The notes under the pieces were generated by a model. That model was not told the DNA's origin and made no database searches. It saw nothing but the letters and a program-made list of their open reading frames with translations. The position numbers and the translations under genes were made by a program. Shown here one piece after another: positions 34,285 through 42,957 of a stretch of DNA of 64,000 bases; within the stretch, counting starts at the first letter, position 1, and every line of letters begins with the position of its first letter. The stretch covers positions 1 through 64,000 of the forward strand of contig JAEUHB010000339.1 in NCBI GenBank assembly GCA_016794665.1, read 5' to 3'. Source of the DNA: Opitutaceae bacterium (GTDB taxonomy: Bacteria; Verrucomicrobiota; Verrucomicrobiia; Opitutales; Opitutaceae).

Positions 34285-35481
34285 ATGGCCAAATTCCATA
34301 CCATCGGGCAAGCCGTCGCCGACTTGCGGCGGGGAAAGATGATCATCGTCGTCGACGATGCGGACCGCGAGAACGAGGGCGACCTGCTCCTCGCGGCCGA
34401 GCACGTCACGCCGGCGGCGATCAACTTCATGGCACGCTTCGGCCGCGGCCTCATCTGCGTGGCGACCAACGACGAGACGCTCGCGCGCCTCGGCATCGAC
34501 CGCATGGTGGCGGTCAACCGCGAGTCGCTCGGCACCGATTTCCAAGTGAGCGTCGACGCCGCCAAGGGCATCACGAGCGGGATCAGCGCGGCCGACCGCG
34601 CGAAGACCGTGGCCGTGATGGCCGCGCCGAACTCCCGCCCCGGCGATCTCGTGCGGCCCGGACATATCTTCCCGCTGAAGGCCAAGCCCGGCGGCGTGCT
34701 CCAGCGCGCCGGGCACACGGAGGCCGCGGTGGACCTCGCCCGCCTGGCCGGGGCGCGGCCCATCGGCGTCATCTGCGAAATCATGAACGACGACGGAACG
34801 ATGGCGCGCCTTCCCGCGCTGCAGAGGTTTGCCCGCCGCCATCGTCTGAAAATCTGCACCATCGCCGATCTGATCAAATACCGCCGCACGCGCGAGCGCC
34901 AGATCGAGCACGTCGAGACGGTGAAGATGCCGACGGAATTCGGCGACTTCTCGCTCCATCTCTACGAGTCGAGGCTCGATGGCCAGAACCACCTCGCGCT
35001 CGTGCGCGGTCGCGTGGCGGGCAAACCCAACGTGCTCGTCCGCGTCCACAGCGAGTGCCTGACGGGCGACGTATTCGGCTCGCGGCGCTGCGACTGCGGC
35101 CCGCAGCTCCACCAAGCCATGCGGCAGGTCGCGGAAAAGGGTTGCGGCGTGATCCTCTACATGCGGCAGGAGGGCCGCGGCATCGGCCTCGCCCCGAAGA
35201 TAAAGGCCTACAAGCTGCAGGAAAAGGGCCTCGACACCGTCCAGGCCAACCAACGCCTCGGCTACGGCATGGACCTGCGAGACTATGGCCTCGGCGCCCA
35301 GATTCTCGCCGACCTGGGCCTGAAGACGATTCACCTGCTCACGAACAATCCGCGCAAGATTGTCGGCCTGAAGGGCCACGGGTTAAAAGTCACAAAGCGG
35401 GTGGCGATTCAGGTCGCGCCGAATCCGCACAATCTCCGCTACCTGAAGACCAAGCGGGAGAAGCTCGGACACCTCATCTAG
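34285..35481 (+). CDS. ribBA: Bifunctional DHBP synthase / GTP cyclohydrolase II
   Basis: 398 residues from ATG 34285 (MAKFHTIGQ); an upstream TTG is less likely. The N-terminal RibB half has DDADRENEGDLLLAAEHVTP, FGRGLICVATNDET and RPGHIFPLKAKPGGVLQRAG with HTEAAVDL. The C-terminal RibA half has RVHSECLTGDVFGSRRCDCG (zinc cysteines), MRQEGRGIGLAPKIKAYKLQ and TNNPRKIVGLKGHGLKV. Together they make the two precursors of riboflavin. It is the only plus-strand gene between 14 and 59.8 kb and separates the chemotaxis from the flhB/motility genes; its 3' end converges on the small gene at 35504. Confidence 0.97.
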   Translation: MAKFHTIGQAVADLRRGKMIIVVDDADRENEGDLLLAAEHVTPAAINFMARFGRGLICVATNDETLARLGIDRMVAVNRESLGTDFQVSVDAAKGITSGISAADRAKTVAVMAAPNSRPGDLVRPGHIFPLKAKPGGVLQRAGHTEAAVDLARLAGARPIGVICEIMNDDGTMARLPALQRFARRHRLKICTIADLIKYRRTRERQIEHVETVKMPTEFGDFSLHLYESRLDGQNHLALVRGRVAGKPNVLVRVHSECLTGDVFGSRRCDCGPQLHQAMRQVAEKGCGVILYMRQEGRGIGLAPKIKAYKLQEKGLDTVQANQRLGYGMDLRDYGLGAQILADLGLKTIHLLTNNPRKIVGLKGHGLKVTKRVAIQVAPNPHNLRYLKTKREKLGHLI

Positions 35482-35503
35482 AGGCCCGCGCGCCATCCCC
35501 GGC

Positions 35504-35749
35504 TCACCGCCCGCCGGCGTAGAGGCAGTCGATCTCGACTTGTTCGCCGCAGGAGCAGGTGACGACGAGGCGGACCACCTTGTCCCCTTCCTTCACGACC
35601 TCCACCTGAGCGCCCGAAGCCGAGGGCGCCAGCCGCGAGAATTGGGGCACACGCAGGCCGCCGAACTGCACCTCATGCGCGACTTGAGCGGCGAGCGGCC
35701 GCAGCGACTCGGTGGCGAGCGCCCTCTGGCCGGTGAGGAAAGATTTCAT
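35504..35749 (-). CDS. Small conserved-looking protein with CxC...C motif, last gene of the motility operon
   Basis: 81 residues, not recognised. The start overlaps the motB stop (ATGA), which argues that it is a real, coupled gene. The N-terminal half is a helical segment (SFLTGQRALATESLRPLAAQ). The C-terminal half forms strands, EVVKEGDKVVRLVVTCSCGE then QVEIDCLYAGGR. Cys residues in CSCGEQVEIDC could bind a metal, but one more ligand would be needed, perhaps from a dimer. No signal peptide or membrane span. Position suggests a motor-linked or regulatory role, which is inference. Confidence 0.7.
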   Translation of the reverse strand: MKSFLTGQRALATESLRPLAAQVAHEVQFGGLRVPQFSRLAPSASGAQVEVVKEGDKVVRLVVTCSCGEQVEIDCLYAGGR

Positions 35750-36531
35750 GGCGACGGCCGCGCCTCGCTCGGCACGATCGGGATCTTCTTGTTCACCATC
35801 TTCCCGTCCTTCGGCTTGTCCTTGGGCGAGAGCGTGAGGTGCAGCGTGATGCGATCGTTCGAATCCGAGGCCGGGGGCTCGTTGGGCACCGGCTTGGTCG
35901 ACCCGTAACCGGTCAAACGCTCGATCTGGGCGGGAGCGACCGCGTAGTGGACCAGTGTTCGTCGCGCCGCGTTGGCGCGATCCGAGGAGAGCTCCCAGGT
36001 CGTGTAATTGGGCTTCGACGACGCCGATTCCGGCCGGGCATGACCGTCGATGGTGACTTGGAAGCGGTGGCGCTCAACGGTCCAGGCCATGTTTTGGAGC
36101 ACGAACGTCCCCCACTCCGTGAACTCGGTCGTGCCGGGCACGAACAGCGGGCGGTTCGCGCGGTCGAAAAGGCTCACGCGCAGGCCGTCCGTCGTGACCT
36201 GGATGTCGATGGGCTTGCTCTCCAGCGCCTCGTCGAGGTGCAGGAGGCGGTAGAAGTCCGCGGCCACCGAGTTGAGGAAAGTCATGTTGATCTGCTTGTC
36301 CTTCTCGTGGTCGCGCTCCGAACCCTTGCCCTGGCTCTGCGTGGTCTTGTTGGAATTGAAGGGCATCACTCCCGAGGTCGCCTCGAGCGGCGAGCGAAAC
36401 GGGCTCTGAAAATACTGCGACGTGGAGATCAGGATTTCCTTATCCTGCGCGGAAATCCACAGCACCATGAACAGGGCCATCATCGCGGTCACGAAGTCCG
36501 CGTAAGCCACCTTCCATGCACCTCCTCCCAT
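35746..36531 (-). CDS. motB: Flagellar stator protein MotB
   Basis: 261 residues. The single N-terminal membrane span carries the proton/ion-binding Asp in KVAYADFVTAMMALFMVLWI. The C-terminal OmpA-like peptidoglycan-binding domain has QVTIDGHARPESASS, WELSSDRANAARRTLVHYAV and QIERLTGYGSTKPV. The N-terminus is short (MGGGAWK), lacking the basic tail before the span. A genuine Shine-Dalgarno-like AAGGA overlaps the motA stop, one of few in this locus. MotB anchors the stator to the cell wall. Confidence 0.95.
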   Translation of the reverse strand: MGGGAWKVAYADFVTAMMALFMVLWISAQDKEILISTSQYFQSPFRSPLEATSGVMPFNSNKTTQSQGKGSERDHEKDKQINMTFLNSVAADFYRLLHLDEALESKPIDIQVTTDGLRVSLFDRANRPLFVPGTTEFTEWGTFVLQNMAWTVERHRFQVTIDGHARPESASSKPNYTTWELSSDRANAARRTLVHYAVAPAQIERLTGYGSTKPVPNEPPASDSNDRITLHLTLSPKDKPKDGKMVNKKIPIVPSEARPSP

Positions 36532-36543
36532 GGCGCGTGTTCC

Positions 36544-37404
36544 TTATTTGCCGGGCAGCGCCTTGAGCGCAGCCTCGAGCTCGGCGGAGCCGGGCTGGAC
36601 GGCATGGTCAAGCGAGCGGCGCGCGACCTCGATGGCGGTGAGCGGGGCGAGGCCCTTGGCAAAGCCGGCAATCGCCTGCTTGATGCACTTGAGGAACTGC
36701 TCGTCGTTCTGGTTGTTGAACTCGATGCGGTTCGCCAGCGGGTTGACGAAGCCGTAGGCGACGAAGATCCCGAGCAGCGTGCCGGTGAGCGCGGCGGCGA
36801 CCTTTTCACCGACCTTCTCGGGGCCGTCCGCGATGGCGTTCATCGTGTTGATGATGCCGAGCACCGCCGCCACGATCCCGATGCCGGGCAGCGAGTCGCC
36901 GACGAGGTGCAAAATGTGGATCGGATGGTGGGCCGATTCGGTCTTGGTCTTGAGCTCAGAGTCCATCAGCTCCTCGAGCTGGTCGGGCTTGATCTTGCCG
37001 TCGATGACGGGCTTGAGGCCGTTGCAGATGAACTCGAGGCGCTCGTGATGCCCGAGGATGGAGGCGTAGCGCTGGAAAATGGGACTCTTCTTCGGATCCA
37101 TGACGTGCTCCTCCAGCGCGATGAGGCCGTTGCGGCGGCCGACCATGAAGATCTCGTAGAGGAGCTTGAGCACGTCGCTGAATTCCTTCTGGCCAGCGGA
37201 TTTCCCGCCAAGCGCGTCCTTAATCTTGTGGATGATTTCCTTGATGACGTGGCCGGGGCTCGCGATCACAAGCACGCCCGCGGCGACACCGAGGATGACC
37301 ACAAACTCCGACACGTGCAGCAGCACGACCGGGTTGCCGCCGGCAATGATGAAGCCTCCGAGCGTGGAGGCCATCACGATGACTGCGCCAACGATAATCA
37401 GCAT
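36544..37404 (-). CDS. motA: Flagellar stator protein MotA
   Basis: 286 residues with four membrane spans: near 1-22 (IIVGAVIVMASTLGGFIIAG), 30-50, about 175-195 and 205-230. The functionally important proline region is DSLPGIGIVAAVLGIINTM, and EKVGEKVAAALTGTLLGIFV follows. The large cytoplasmic loop between spans 2 and 3 (about 55-170) contacts FliG. The start is preceded by CCACACCACCAC rather than a Shine-Dalgarno. motB follows after 12 bases. Confidence 0.95.
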   Translation of the reverse strand: MLIIVGAVIVMASTLGGFIIAGGNPVVLLHVSEFVVILGVAAGVLVIASPGHVIKEIIHKIKDALGGKSAGQKEFSDVLKLLYEIFMVGRRNGLIALEEHVMDPKKSPIFQRYASILGHHERLEFICNGLKPVIDGKIKPDQLEELMDSELKTKTESAHHPIHILHLVGDSLPGIGIVAAVLGIINTMNAIADGPEKVGEKVAAALTGTLLGIFVAYGFVNPLANRIEFNNQNDEQFLKCIKQAIAGFAKGLAPLTAIEVARRSLDHAVQPGSAELEAALKALPGK

Positions 37405-37486
37405 GTGGTGGTGTGGATTGGGAGAAGTGGGTGAAGCCGTCGCGTCCTAGCCCGAGCAGAAGGCCGGGTGCGGCACCTGCATCGGA

Positions 37487-38293
37487 TCAACGCTCGCGCA
37501 TGCGCTGCAGCCAGCCGCGCAGCCCGAGGATCGTCTGGGCGTGGATCTGGCAGATGCGGGACTCCGTGAGCCCGAACACCGCCGCAATCTCGGCCAGCCG
37601 CATGTTTTCGAAGTAATACATCGCAAGGATCTTCTTGGGGATATCGGGCAGTTCGGCGATTCGTTGAGTGAGAAGTTGGAGGAGCTCGGCCTTTTCGAGG
37701 TTATCGCGGCCCGTCTTGTCGCACTCGTCGGCGAGCAGCTCGTGCAAGGAGGCGCCGGGGCCCTCGTCGTTCTCGGTCTGCTGGTCGATGGCGATGAAGG
37801 TGACGGGCTTGGCCTCCTCGACCCACTTTTCGTATTCCTTGGGGCCGATGTTGAGGACCTCGCAGACCTCCTGGGGGGTGGCGGCGCGGCCGTGCTTCTG
37901 CTCGGCCTCAATGATCGCGTTCTTCAGCTTGCGGGAGCGCGCGCGCGCGCGGCGGGGGCACCAGTCCATGCGGCGCAGCTCGTCGAGGATGGCGCCGCGG
38001 ATGCGCATGGCCGCGTAGCTCGCGAAGGTCGCGCCCTGGTTGGGATCAAATTTCCTGACGGCGGCGATGAGGCCGGTGACGCCGACGCTGTAGAGGTCGT
38101 CCGCGTCGACGTGCGCGGGCACGTTCAGCTTGATGCGGTCGACGACGTTGCGGACGAGCGGGAGGTAGCGCACGATGAGCTCCTTCTCATCGACGGCCCC
38201 GGGCGCGACGCCTTGGTAGGCGCGCCAGATCTCGGAGGTGGCGGTGGGGGCGGCTTCCGTGCCGGGTGGGAGGGTGACTGTGGCGGTGTTCAT
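37487..38293 (-). CDS. fliA: Flagellar sigma factor FliA (sigma-28 / WhiG family)
   Basis: 268 residues. Region 2 has DADDLYSVGVTGLIAAVRKF and FASYAAMRIRGAILDELRRM; region 3 has RARSRKLKNAIIEAEQKHGR; region 4 has LPDIPKKILAMYYFENMRLA followed by EIAAVFGLTESRICQIHAQT, the -35 recognition helix-turn-helix. It should direct transcription of late flagellar and chemotaxis genes. The anti-sigma factor FlgM is not found in the window. It is placed after flhF and a small membrane gene, before motA. The leader has CCACCACACCAC before the ATG. Confidence 0.95.
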   Translation of the reverse strand: MNTATVTLPPGTEAAPTATSEIWRAYQGVAPGAVDEKELIVRYLPLVRNVVDRIKLNVPAHVDADDLYSVGVTGLIAAVRKFDPNQGATFASYAAMRIRGAILDELRRMDWCPRRARARSRKLKNAIIEAEQKHGRAATPQEVCEVLNIGPKEYEKWVEEAKPVTFIAIDQQTENDEGPGASLHELLADECDKTGRDNLEKAELLQLLTQRIAELPDIPKKILAMYYFENMRLAEIAAVFGLTESRICQIHAQTILGLRGWLQRMRER

Positions 38294-38311
38294 GTGGTGT
38301 GGTGGAAATGG

Positions 38312-38551
38312 TTACTTGGTCTTGGCGATGGGAGTGGTGGCGGCGGCGGCGGCTGAGCGCGCGCGGGCGAGTTGCGAATCCCGCACGCCGTGGAGCAAAA
38401 CGGTCCAGAGCCAGCGGAAGAGCATGGCGCCGGCGAGGCAGCCGACCGCGGCGTCGAGGAAGATGCGGTTGCCCTCATGGCCGGCCCACAGGCTGCAGCC
38501 CCCGCTGATGACGAACCCGGCGAAACCGCCGCTGAGAAAAACAAAGCGCAT
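38312..38551 (-). CDS. Small membrane protein between flhF and fliA
   Basis: 79 residues, not recognised. It begins four bases after the flhF stop and ends 18 bases before fliA, a tight operon position that supports it being real. Two hydrophobic segments (MRFVFLSGGFAGFVISGGC and FLDAAVGCLAGAMLFRWLW) flank the short loop SLWAGHEGNRI. A basic, alanine-rich tail (GVRDSQLARARSAAAAATT) follows. A two-span inner-membrane hairpin with a cytoplasmic tail is the simplest topology. It could be a polar or assembly accessory; nothing in the sequence decides. Confidence 0.7.
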   Translation of the reverse strand: MRFVFLSGGFAGFVISGGCSLWAGHEGNRIFLDAAVGCLAGAMLFRWLWTVLLHGVRDSQLARARSAAAAATTPIAKTK

Positions 38552-38555
38552 GGGA

Positions 38556-39620
38556 TCAGGCGGCGAGGGGTTCGTCGTCGTCCGGCAGCGTCCGGCGCAT
38601 GATCGCGCCCGGCACGTCCTCCTCGCAGTCGCCGGTGAGCGACGGGCCGGTGGCGAGGAACAGCGGCTCGACCTCCTCGTCGAAGAGATAGTCCCAGAGC
38701 TTGCCCCACTGCGGCACCTCGTCGAGGTGGGTGAACACAAGGTGTGTCGCGCCGAGGTCGCGGCCCGCGGCGTAGGCTTCGCGCAGCGAGGCGCGATCGT
38801 AGGCGGCGTTGAGCACGAGCACGCGCTCGGTGATCTTCTCGCGCTCGAGGAAGAAGGCCATCGAGGCGTTGTCCGCCGGGCGGCGCACCGATAGGCCCGG
38901 CAAATCGAAGTAGACGAAGCCACCCGGGGTGGCCGGACCGGTCTCACAGGGGAAATGCGCCAGCGGCACACCGAGCGCCTCGCTGAAGACGGGGAGTGGC
39001 CCGAGGGCATTCGGCCGGTCAAACTCGACGCTCACGACATGTCCGGTGCGGGCGCGGCGGAAGGTCTCAAGCGCGATCCATTTGCAGAGCGCGGTGGTGC
39101 GCCCCACCCCGGCGGCGCCAAGGAAGGCCGCGCGCGACAACGGCGCGCGCACCGCGCGGACGCCGGCCTGGGAGCGCAGCAGACGCGCGGCCTCCGCCAG
39201 CGCGCGGTGCAGCGGCTGGGCGTTGAGCTCGGCCCAGGCGGGGCCGGCCTGGAGGCGTTGCAACGCCGTCTCCGAAATTCCCGTGCGCCGCAGCAGGCCG
39301 GTGAGTCCGATGCTCGACGGGAACGGCGTGAGGCGCGCGCGCGCGACGGCCGCCGGAGCGGCGGCCTCGTCGGGCCGCGCCGGCTCGTCCGAGGCCTGGT
39401 CGATTGCGGGCGCGGCCGGCGCCTCGGCATCGACCTGCGCGATGACCTCGAGCCGCGGGGCGGCGAAGAACTTCTTGAGGCCGGGCGCGGCGGCGTTGCG
39501 CACGGAAAGAACGCGGGCGGTGGGACCGAGCTTCTCGCGGATGAGCGCGACAGCCTCGTCGGTGGAGCGCACCGTGAACTTGTAGGTGCCGGGGGCGAAG
39601 AAGTGGGCGACGGCAGACAT
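38556..39620 (-). CDS. flhF: FlhF-like SRP-family protein with degenerate GTPase motifs
   Basis: 354 residues. The FlhF-type N-terminus (KFTVRSTDEAVALIREKLGP with TARVLSVRNA) and the NG-domain arrangement identify FlhF, which directs flagellar placement and early assembly. The G domain is altered: the P-loop at 168-176 reads GAAGVGRTT, with Arg174 in place of the nucleotide-binding Lys. The DTAGR motif reads DLPGLS (239-244), and TKLDE reads THLDE (297-301). The DTYR segment is reduced to EFDRPNAL. GTP binding or hydrolysis is therefore doubtful. It lies three bases after flhA in the usual flhA-flhF order; its usual partner FlhG is not present nearby. Confidence 0.9.
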   Translation of the reverse strand: MSAVAHFFAPGTYKFTVRSTDEAVALIREKLGPTARVLSVRNAAAPGLKKFFAAPRLEVIAQVDAEAPAAPAIDQASDEPARPDEAAAPAAVARARLTPFPSSIGLTGLLRRTGISETALQRLQAGPAWAELNAQPLHRALAEAARLLRSQAGVRAVRAPLSRAAFLGAAGVGRTTALCKWIALETFRRARTGHVVSVEFDRPNALGPLPVFSEALGVPLAHFPCETGPATPGGFVYFDLPGLSVRRPADNASMAFFLEREKITERVLVLNAAYDRASLREAYAAGRDLGATHLVFTHLDEVPQWGKLWDYLFDEEVEPLFLATGPSLTGDCEEDVPGAIMRRTLPDDDEPLAA

Positions 39621-39623
39621 GGC

Positions 39624-41822
39624 TTAGGCGGCGGCCTTGAGCGGCAGCTCGGCGCGCGCGACATGGGGCGGCGCACCAATGATGCCGGCGTTTTCGATTT
39701 CCGTGGCCGACGGCAGCTCCTGGTAGGAGAGCACGGTCACGCGGGGGAAGGAGGACTCGAAGAAGCGCTTCAGTGGCAGCCGGATTTCCGCCGAGACCAC
39801 GATTACCGCGGGCTGGCCGGCCTGAATGAGCTCGGCGGTGAGCCGCGTAATCTGCTCCATCAGGTGGCGGCCCGTCGCGGGATCGAGCACGAGGCCGACC
39901 TCGGTGGGCGTGCGCTGGATCTTGGCGGCGAGCCATTGCTCGAGGCGCGGGTCGACGGTAACGGCGCGCACCACCCCGGGACGGCACTCGAACTCCGGCA
40001 CAAAATACAGGCCGAGGCGGCGCCGCACCAGCTCGCTCAAGTCGTCGGGGTTCTTCGAGAGCGAGGCGAAGTCCGCGATGCCCTCGAGGATGAGCGGTTG
40101 GTTGAGAATCGCGATGTTCTCGCGGAGAAGATTTTGGAAGACGCGCTGGATGATGCCCAGGTTCACGAGGTCCGGCAGCAGCTCCGAGATGAGCGCCGGC
40201 TGCGTGAGCTTGATGTGGTCGACGATGTGCTGGACCTCCTGGCGGCCGAGTAGGTGATGTGCGTTTTGCTTCAGCGTTTCGGAAAGGTGCGTGATCAAAA
40301 CGGACGAGGGATCGACGACGGTGAAGCCGTTGTGCTCGGCATTGCGCTTCTCGGCCTCGTCGATCCACGTGGCGTCGAGCTGGAAGACCGGCTCGCGTGT
40401 GGGCGTGCCCTTGAGGCGGACCTTGGACCCGGAGACGTTCATCGCCATCCAACGGCCGGGCGCGAGCGTGCCGCGGGCGACGGGTTTGCCGCGCAGCAGG
40501 AAACGGTAGTCGTTGTGATCCAGCTCGAGGTTGTCGCGCACCGAGATGGGCGGGACGACGATGCCCTTTTCGCGGGCGAGGCTCTTGCGCACGCCCGTGA
40601 CGCGGGCGAGCAGTTCGCCGCCGATCTTGGAATCAGCCAGCCCGAGCAAGCCGGCGCCGATCTCGATCGCGAACACGTCGACATCGATCAGGCGGCGCAC
40701 GTCCTCGGGCGCGCCGGGCTTGGTTGCGTCGCCGGCCGAGGCGGGATTGCCGGGCGCCCCGGGCGCGCCGGGCTTGGCGCCCTTCGGCGGAACCGGCTTG
40801 GCCGCGGCCGCGGCCTCGGCGCCGAGCGGATGGCCGGTCTTGGTCTCCTGATCCTCGAGCAGCTTGCCGAGGAATCCGGCCATGCCGCCGAGCATGAAGA
40901 AAGGGAGCATCGGCATGCCCGGCATGAGGCCGAAGGCGATCAGCATGCCGGCGGAGATTTTCATCGCGCGCGGGTAGCGGAAGAGCTGGCCGGCGAGCTG
41001 GGTGCCGAGGTTGGTGTTGTCCGAGGCGCGCGTGACGAGAATACCGGCGCCGACGGAGAGAATGAGCGCGGGAATCTGCGAGACGAGGCCGTCACCAATC
41101 GAGAGCAGCGTGAACTTCTGCAGCGCCTCGCCGAGCGGCAGGCCCATCTGCATGACGCCGATGGCAAATCCACCGACGATGTTGACGAGGGTGATGATGA
41201 TGCCGGCGATGGCGTCGCCGCGCACGAACTTCGAGGCGCCGTCCATCGCGCCGTAAAAGTCGGCCTCCTTCTGGACCTTCACCCGACGGGAGGTGGCGGT
41301 CTGCTCGTCGATGATGCCGGCGTTGAGCTCGGCATCGATGGCCATCTGCTTGCCGGGCAGCGCATCGAGGGTGAAGCGCGCGCTCACCTCGGCGATGCGG
41401 CCCGCACCCTTGGTGATGACGACGAAGTTGATGACGACGAGAATCAGGAACACCACCGCGCCGACGACGTAGTTGCCGCGAATGACGAAGTGGCCGAAAG
41501 CCTCGATGACTTCGCCCGCGTAGCCCTGCACGAGCACCTGGCGAGTCGTGCTGATGTTGAGCGCGAGGCGGAAGAGCGTGAGCGCGAGCAGCAGCGTGGG
41601 GAAACTGGAGAATTCCGGCGGATCCTTCACGTAGATGATCGCGAGGAGCACGAGCAGCGTGAGCCCGAGGTTCAGCGCGAGGAAGGTGTCGAGCAGCAGC
41701 GTCGGCACCGGGACCATCAGCAGCAGGACAGTGAGGAACAGTCCGCCCGTGAAGATCAGGTCGGCGCGCTTCAGGAGCTGCGCGACCGGGTTGGAGCCGG
41801 GAATCACGACGGCGGCGCTCAT
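39624..41822 (-). CDS. flhA: Flagellar type III export protein FlhA
   Basis: 732 residues, full length. About eight membrane spans occupy residues 18-330. The conserved cytoplasmic FHIPEP-region loop includes RIAEVSARFTLDALPGKQMA and IDAELNAGIIDEQTA. The large C-terminal cytoplasmic domain (about 390-732) has LITHLSETLKQNAHHLLGRQ and a FlhA-like ILEGIADFASLSKNP. FlhA forms the nonameric export ring that receives chaperone-substrate complexes. A Pro/Gly/Ala-rich insert near 340-375 lengthens the linker. Its start overlaps the flhB stop (ATGA). Confidence 0.97.
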   Translation of the reverse strand: MSAAVVIPGSNPVAQLLKRADLIFTGGLFLTVLLLMVPVPTLLLDTFLALNLGLTLLVLLAIIYVKDPPEFSSFPTLLLALTLFRLALNISTTRQVLVQGYAGEVIEAFGHFVIRGNYVVGAVVFLILVVINFVVITKGAGRIAEVSARFTLDALPGKQMAIDAELNAGIIDEQTATSRRVKVQKEADFYGAMDGASKFVRGDAIAGIIITLVNIVGGFAIGVMQMGLPLGEALQKFTLLSIGDGLVSQIPALILSVGAGILVTRASDNTNLGTQLAGQLFRYPRAMKISAGMLIAFGLMPGMPMLPFFMLGGMAGFLGKLLEDQETKTGHPLGAEAAAAAKPVPPKGAKPGAPGAPGNPASAGDATKPGAPEDVRRLIDVDVFAIEIGAGLLGLADSKIGGELLARVTGVRKSLAREKGIVVPPISVRDNLELDHNDYRFLLRGKPVARGTLAPGRWMAMNVSGSKVRLKGTPTREPVFQLDATWIDEAEKRNAEHNGFTVVDPSSVLITHLSETLKQNAHHLLGRQEVQHIVDHIKLTQPALISELLPDLVNLGIIQRVFQNLLRENIAILNQPLILEGIADFASLSKNPDDLSELVRRRLGLYFVPEFECRPGVVRAVTVDPRLEQWLAAKIQRTPTEVGLVLDPATGRHLMEQITRLTAELIQAGQPAVIVVSAEIRLPLKRFFESSFPRVTVLSYQELPSATEIENAGIIGAPPHVARAELPLKAAA

Positions 41823-42922
41823 GTTGCTGCCTCCAGCCGGCGGCTCTTAAGGCGGTGGAAATAATAACGGTGCGTGCGGTAGACGACCGCGAGGATCTCG
41901 GCCACCGCCTGATAAAGCTCGGAGGGGATGACCTCCCCGACCTTCCCCATCGCGTAGAGCATGCGCGCGACGGGTTTGTTCTCAACGGTGGGCACGCCGT
42001 GCTCGGCCGCGAGGGCCTTGATACGCTGGGCAAAGCGGTTCTCACCCTTCGCGAGCACCACGGGCGCTTGATCGACGCCGCGCTCATATTTCAGCGCGAC
42101 GGCAAAGTGGGTCGGATTCGTCACGACGACATCGGCGGTCTGCACCGCGGCGAGCATCTGCTTCTGCATCAGGCGACGGGCCATGCGGCGCATGGCGGCC
42201 TTGGTGCTGGCGTCACCTTCCGCCTGCTTGCGCTCATCTTTCACCTCGGTCCGCGTCATCATGAGGTCGCGCGCCGTCTTGAACTTCTCCCACCCGAAGC
42301 TGATCGCCGCGACGATCGCCAGGGCGAAGAGCAGGCGCGTGAGGAAGAGGAGCGTGGCGTTATTCAGAAACTGGCCGAGGTAGGCGGTCTCCACCGGCGC
42401 GCTGAACAACGGATCACTGATCAATCCCTTGGCGCCGAGCCACAGGGCGGAACCGATCGCGATGAGCTTGAGCAAATCGATCCCGGCGCGCACGAAGGCC
42501 GTCTTGGAAAAAATGCGCTGGAAGCCCGCGACCGGATTCAAGTGCTCAAACTTGATTCCGACCGCCTTCGGCGAGAGCCGGAAACCGCTCTGCACGCCGC
42601 CCGCCAGCACCACGGCCACCACGATTGCCACGAGAAGGGGCGCCAGAACGCCGCCGCAGACGAGCAACGCCTCGCTGAGCTGCGGCACAACGGTGTTGGC
42701 CTCGACCGGCGTAAACGCGAACCGCGTGAACATGCCCGCCGCGTATTCCGCGATATCGCGCGAGGCCGCCGGGGCCGTCAGCGCGAGCACGCCGATGGTG
42801 GCGGCAATGGGGAAAAGCACCGTGACCTCGTGCGACTTGGCGAACTGACCGCGCTCCGCGGCCTCGGAGAGTCGTTTCTCGGAGGCCTGCTCGGTTTTTT
42901 GGTCTTGGTCGTGGTCCGCCAT
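41819..42922 (-). CDS. flhB: Flagellar export switch protein FlhB
   Basis: 367 residues from ATG 42922 (MADHDQDQKTEQASEKRLSE). Four membrane spans are followed by the cytoplasmic domain with the autocleavage site NPTH in DVVVTNPTHFAVALKYERGV. Cleavage there switches export from hook to filament substrates. The longer reading from 42958 is rejected because it would overlap a sigma-54 promoter element at 42942-42957. flhB starts an operon running flhB-flhA-flhF-small gene-fliA-motA-motB-small gene. It is separated from fliR by the accessory insert at 43.2-45.2 kb. Confidence 0.96.
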   Translation of the reverse strand: MADHDQDQKTEQASEKRLSEAAERGQFAKSHEVTVLFPIAATIGVLALTAPAASRDIAEYAAGMFTRFAFTPVEANTVVPQLSEALLVCGGVLAPLLVAIVVAVVLAGGVQSGFRLSPKAVGIKFEHLNPVAGFQRIFSKTAFVRAGIDLLKLIAIGSALWLGAKGLISDPLFSAPVETAYLGQFLNNATLLFLTRLLFALAIVAAISFGWEKFKTARDLMMTRTEVKDERKQAEGDASTKAAMRRMARRLMQKQMLAAVQTADVVVTNPTHFAVALKYERGVDQAPVVLAKGENRFAQRIKALAAEHGVPTVENKPVARMLYAMGKVGEVIPSELYQAVAEILAVVYRTHRYYFHRLKSRRLEAAT

Positions 42923-42941
42923 GCGATCGTGCACGGACTTT

Positions 42942-42957
42942 AGCAACGACGGTGCCA
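42942..42957 (-). promoter_or_regulatory. Sigma-54 type -24/-12 promoter of the flhB operon
   Basis: On the minus strand TGGCACC-GTCG-TTGCT matches the sigma-54 consensus TGGCACG-N4-TTGCW at every position except the seventh, preceded by the favoured T (TTGGCAC). Transcription would start near 42931, nine bases before the flhB ATG. The rest of 42923-43166 shows no other feature. Confidence 0.7.

Noticed and set aside
34114-35379. 421-codon open frame on the minus strand
   Set aside because: Antisense to ribBA, whose catalytic motifs are complete on the plus strand.
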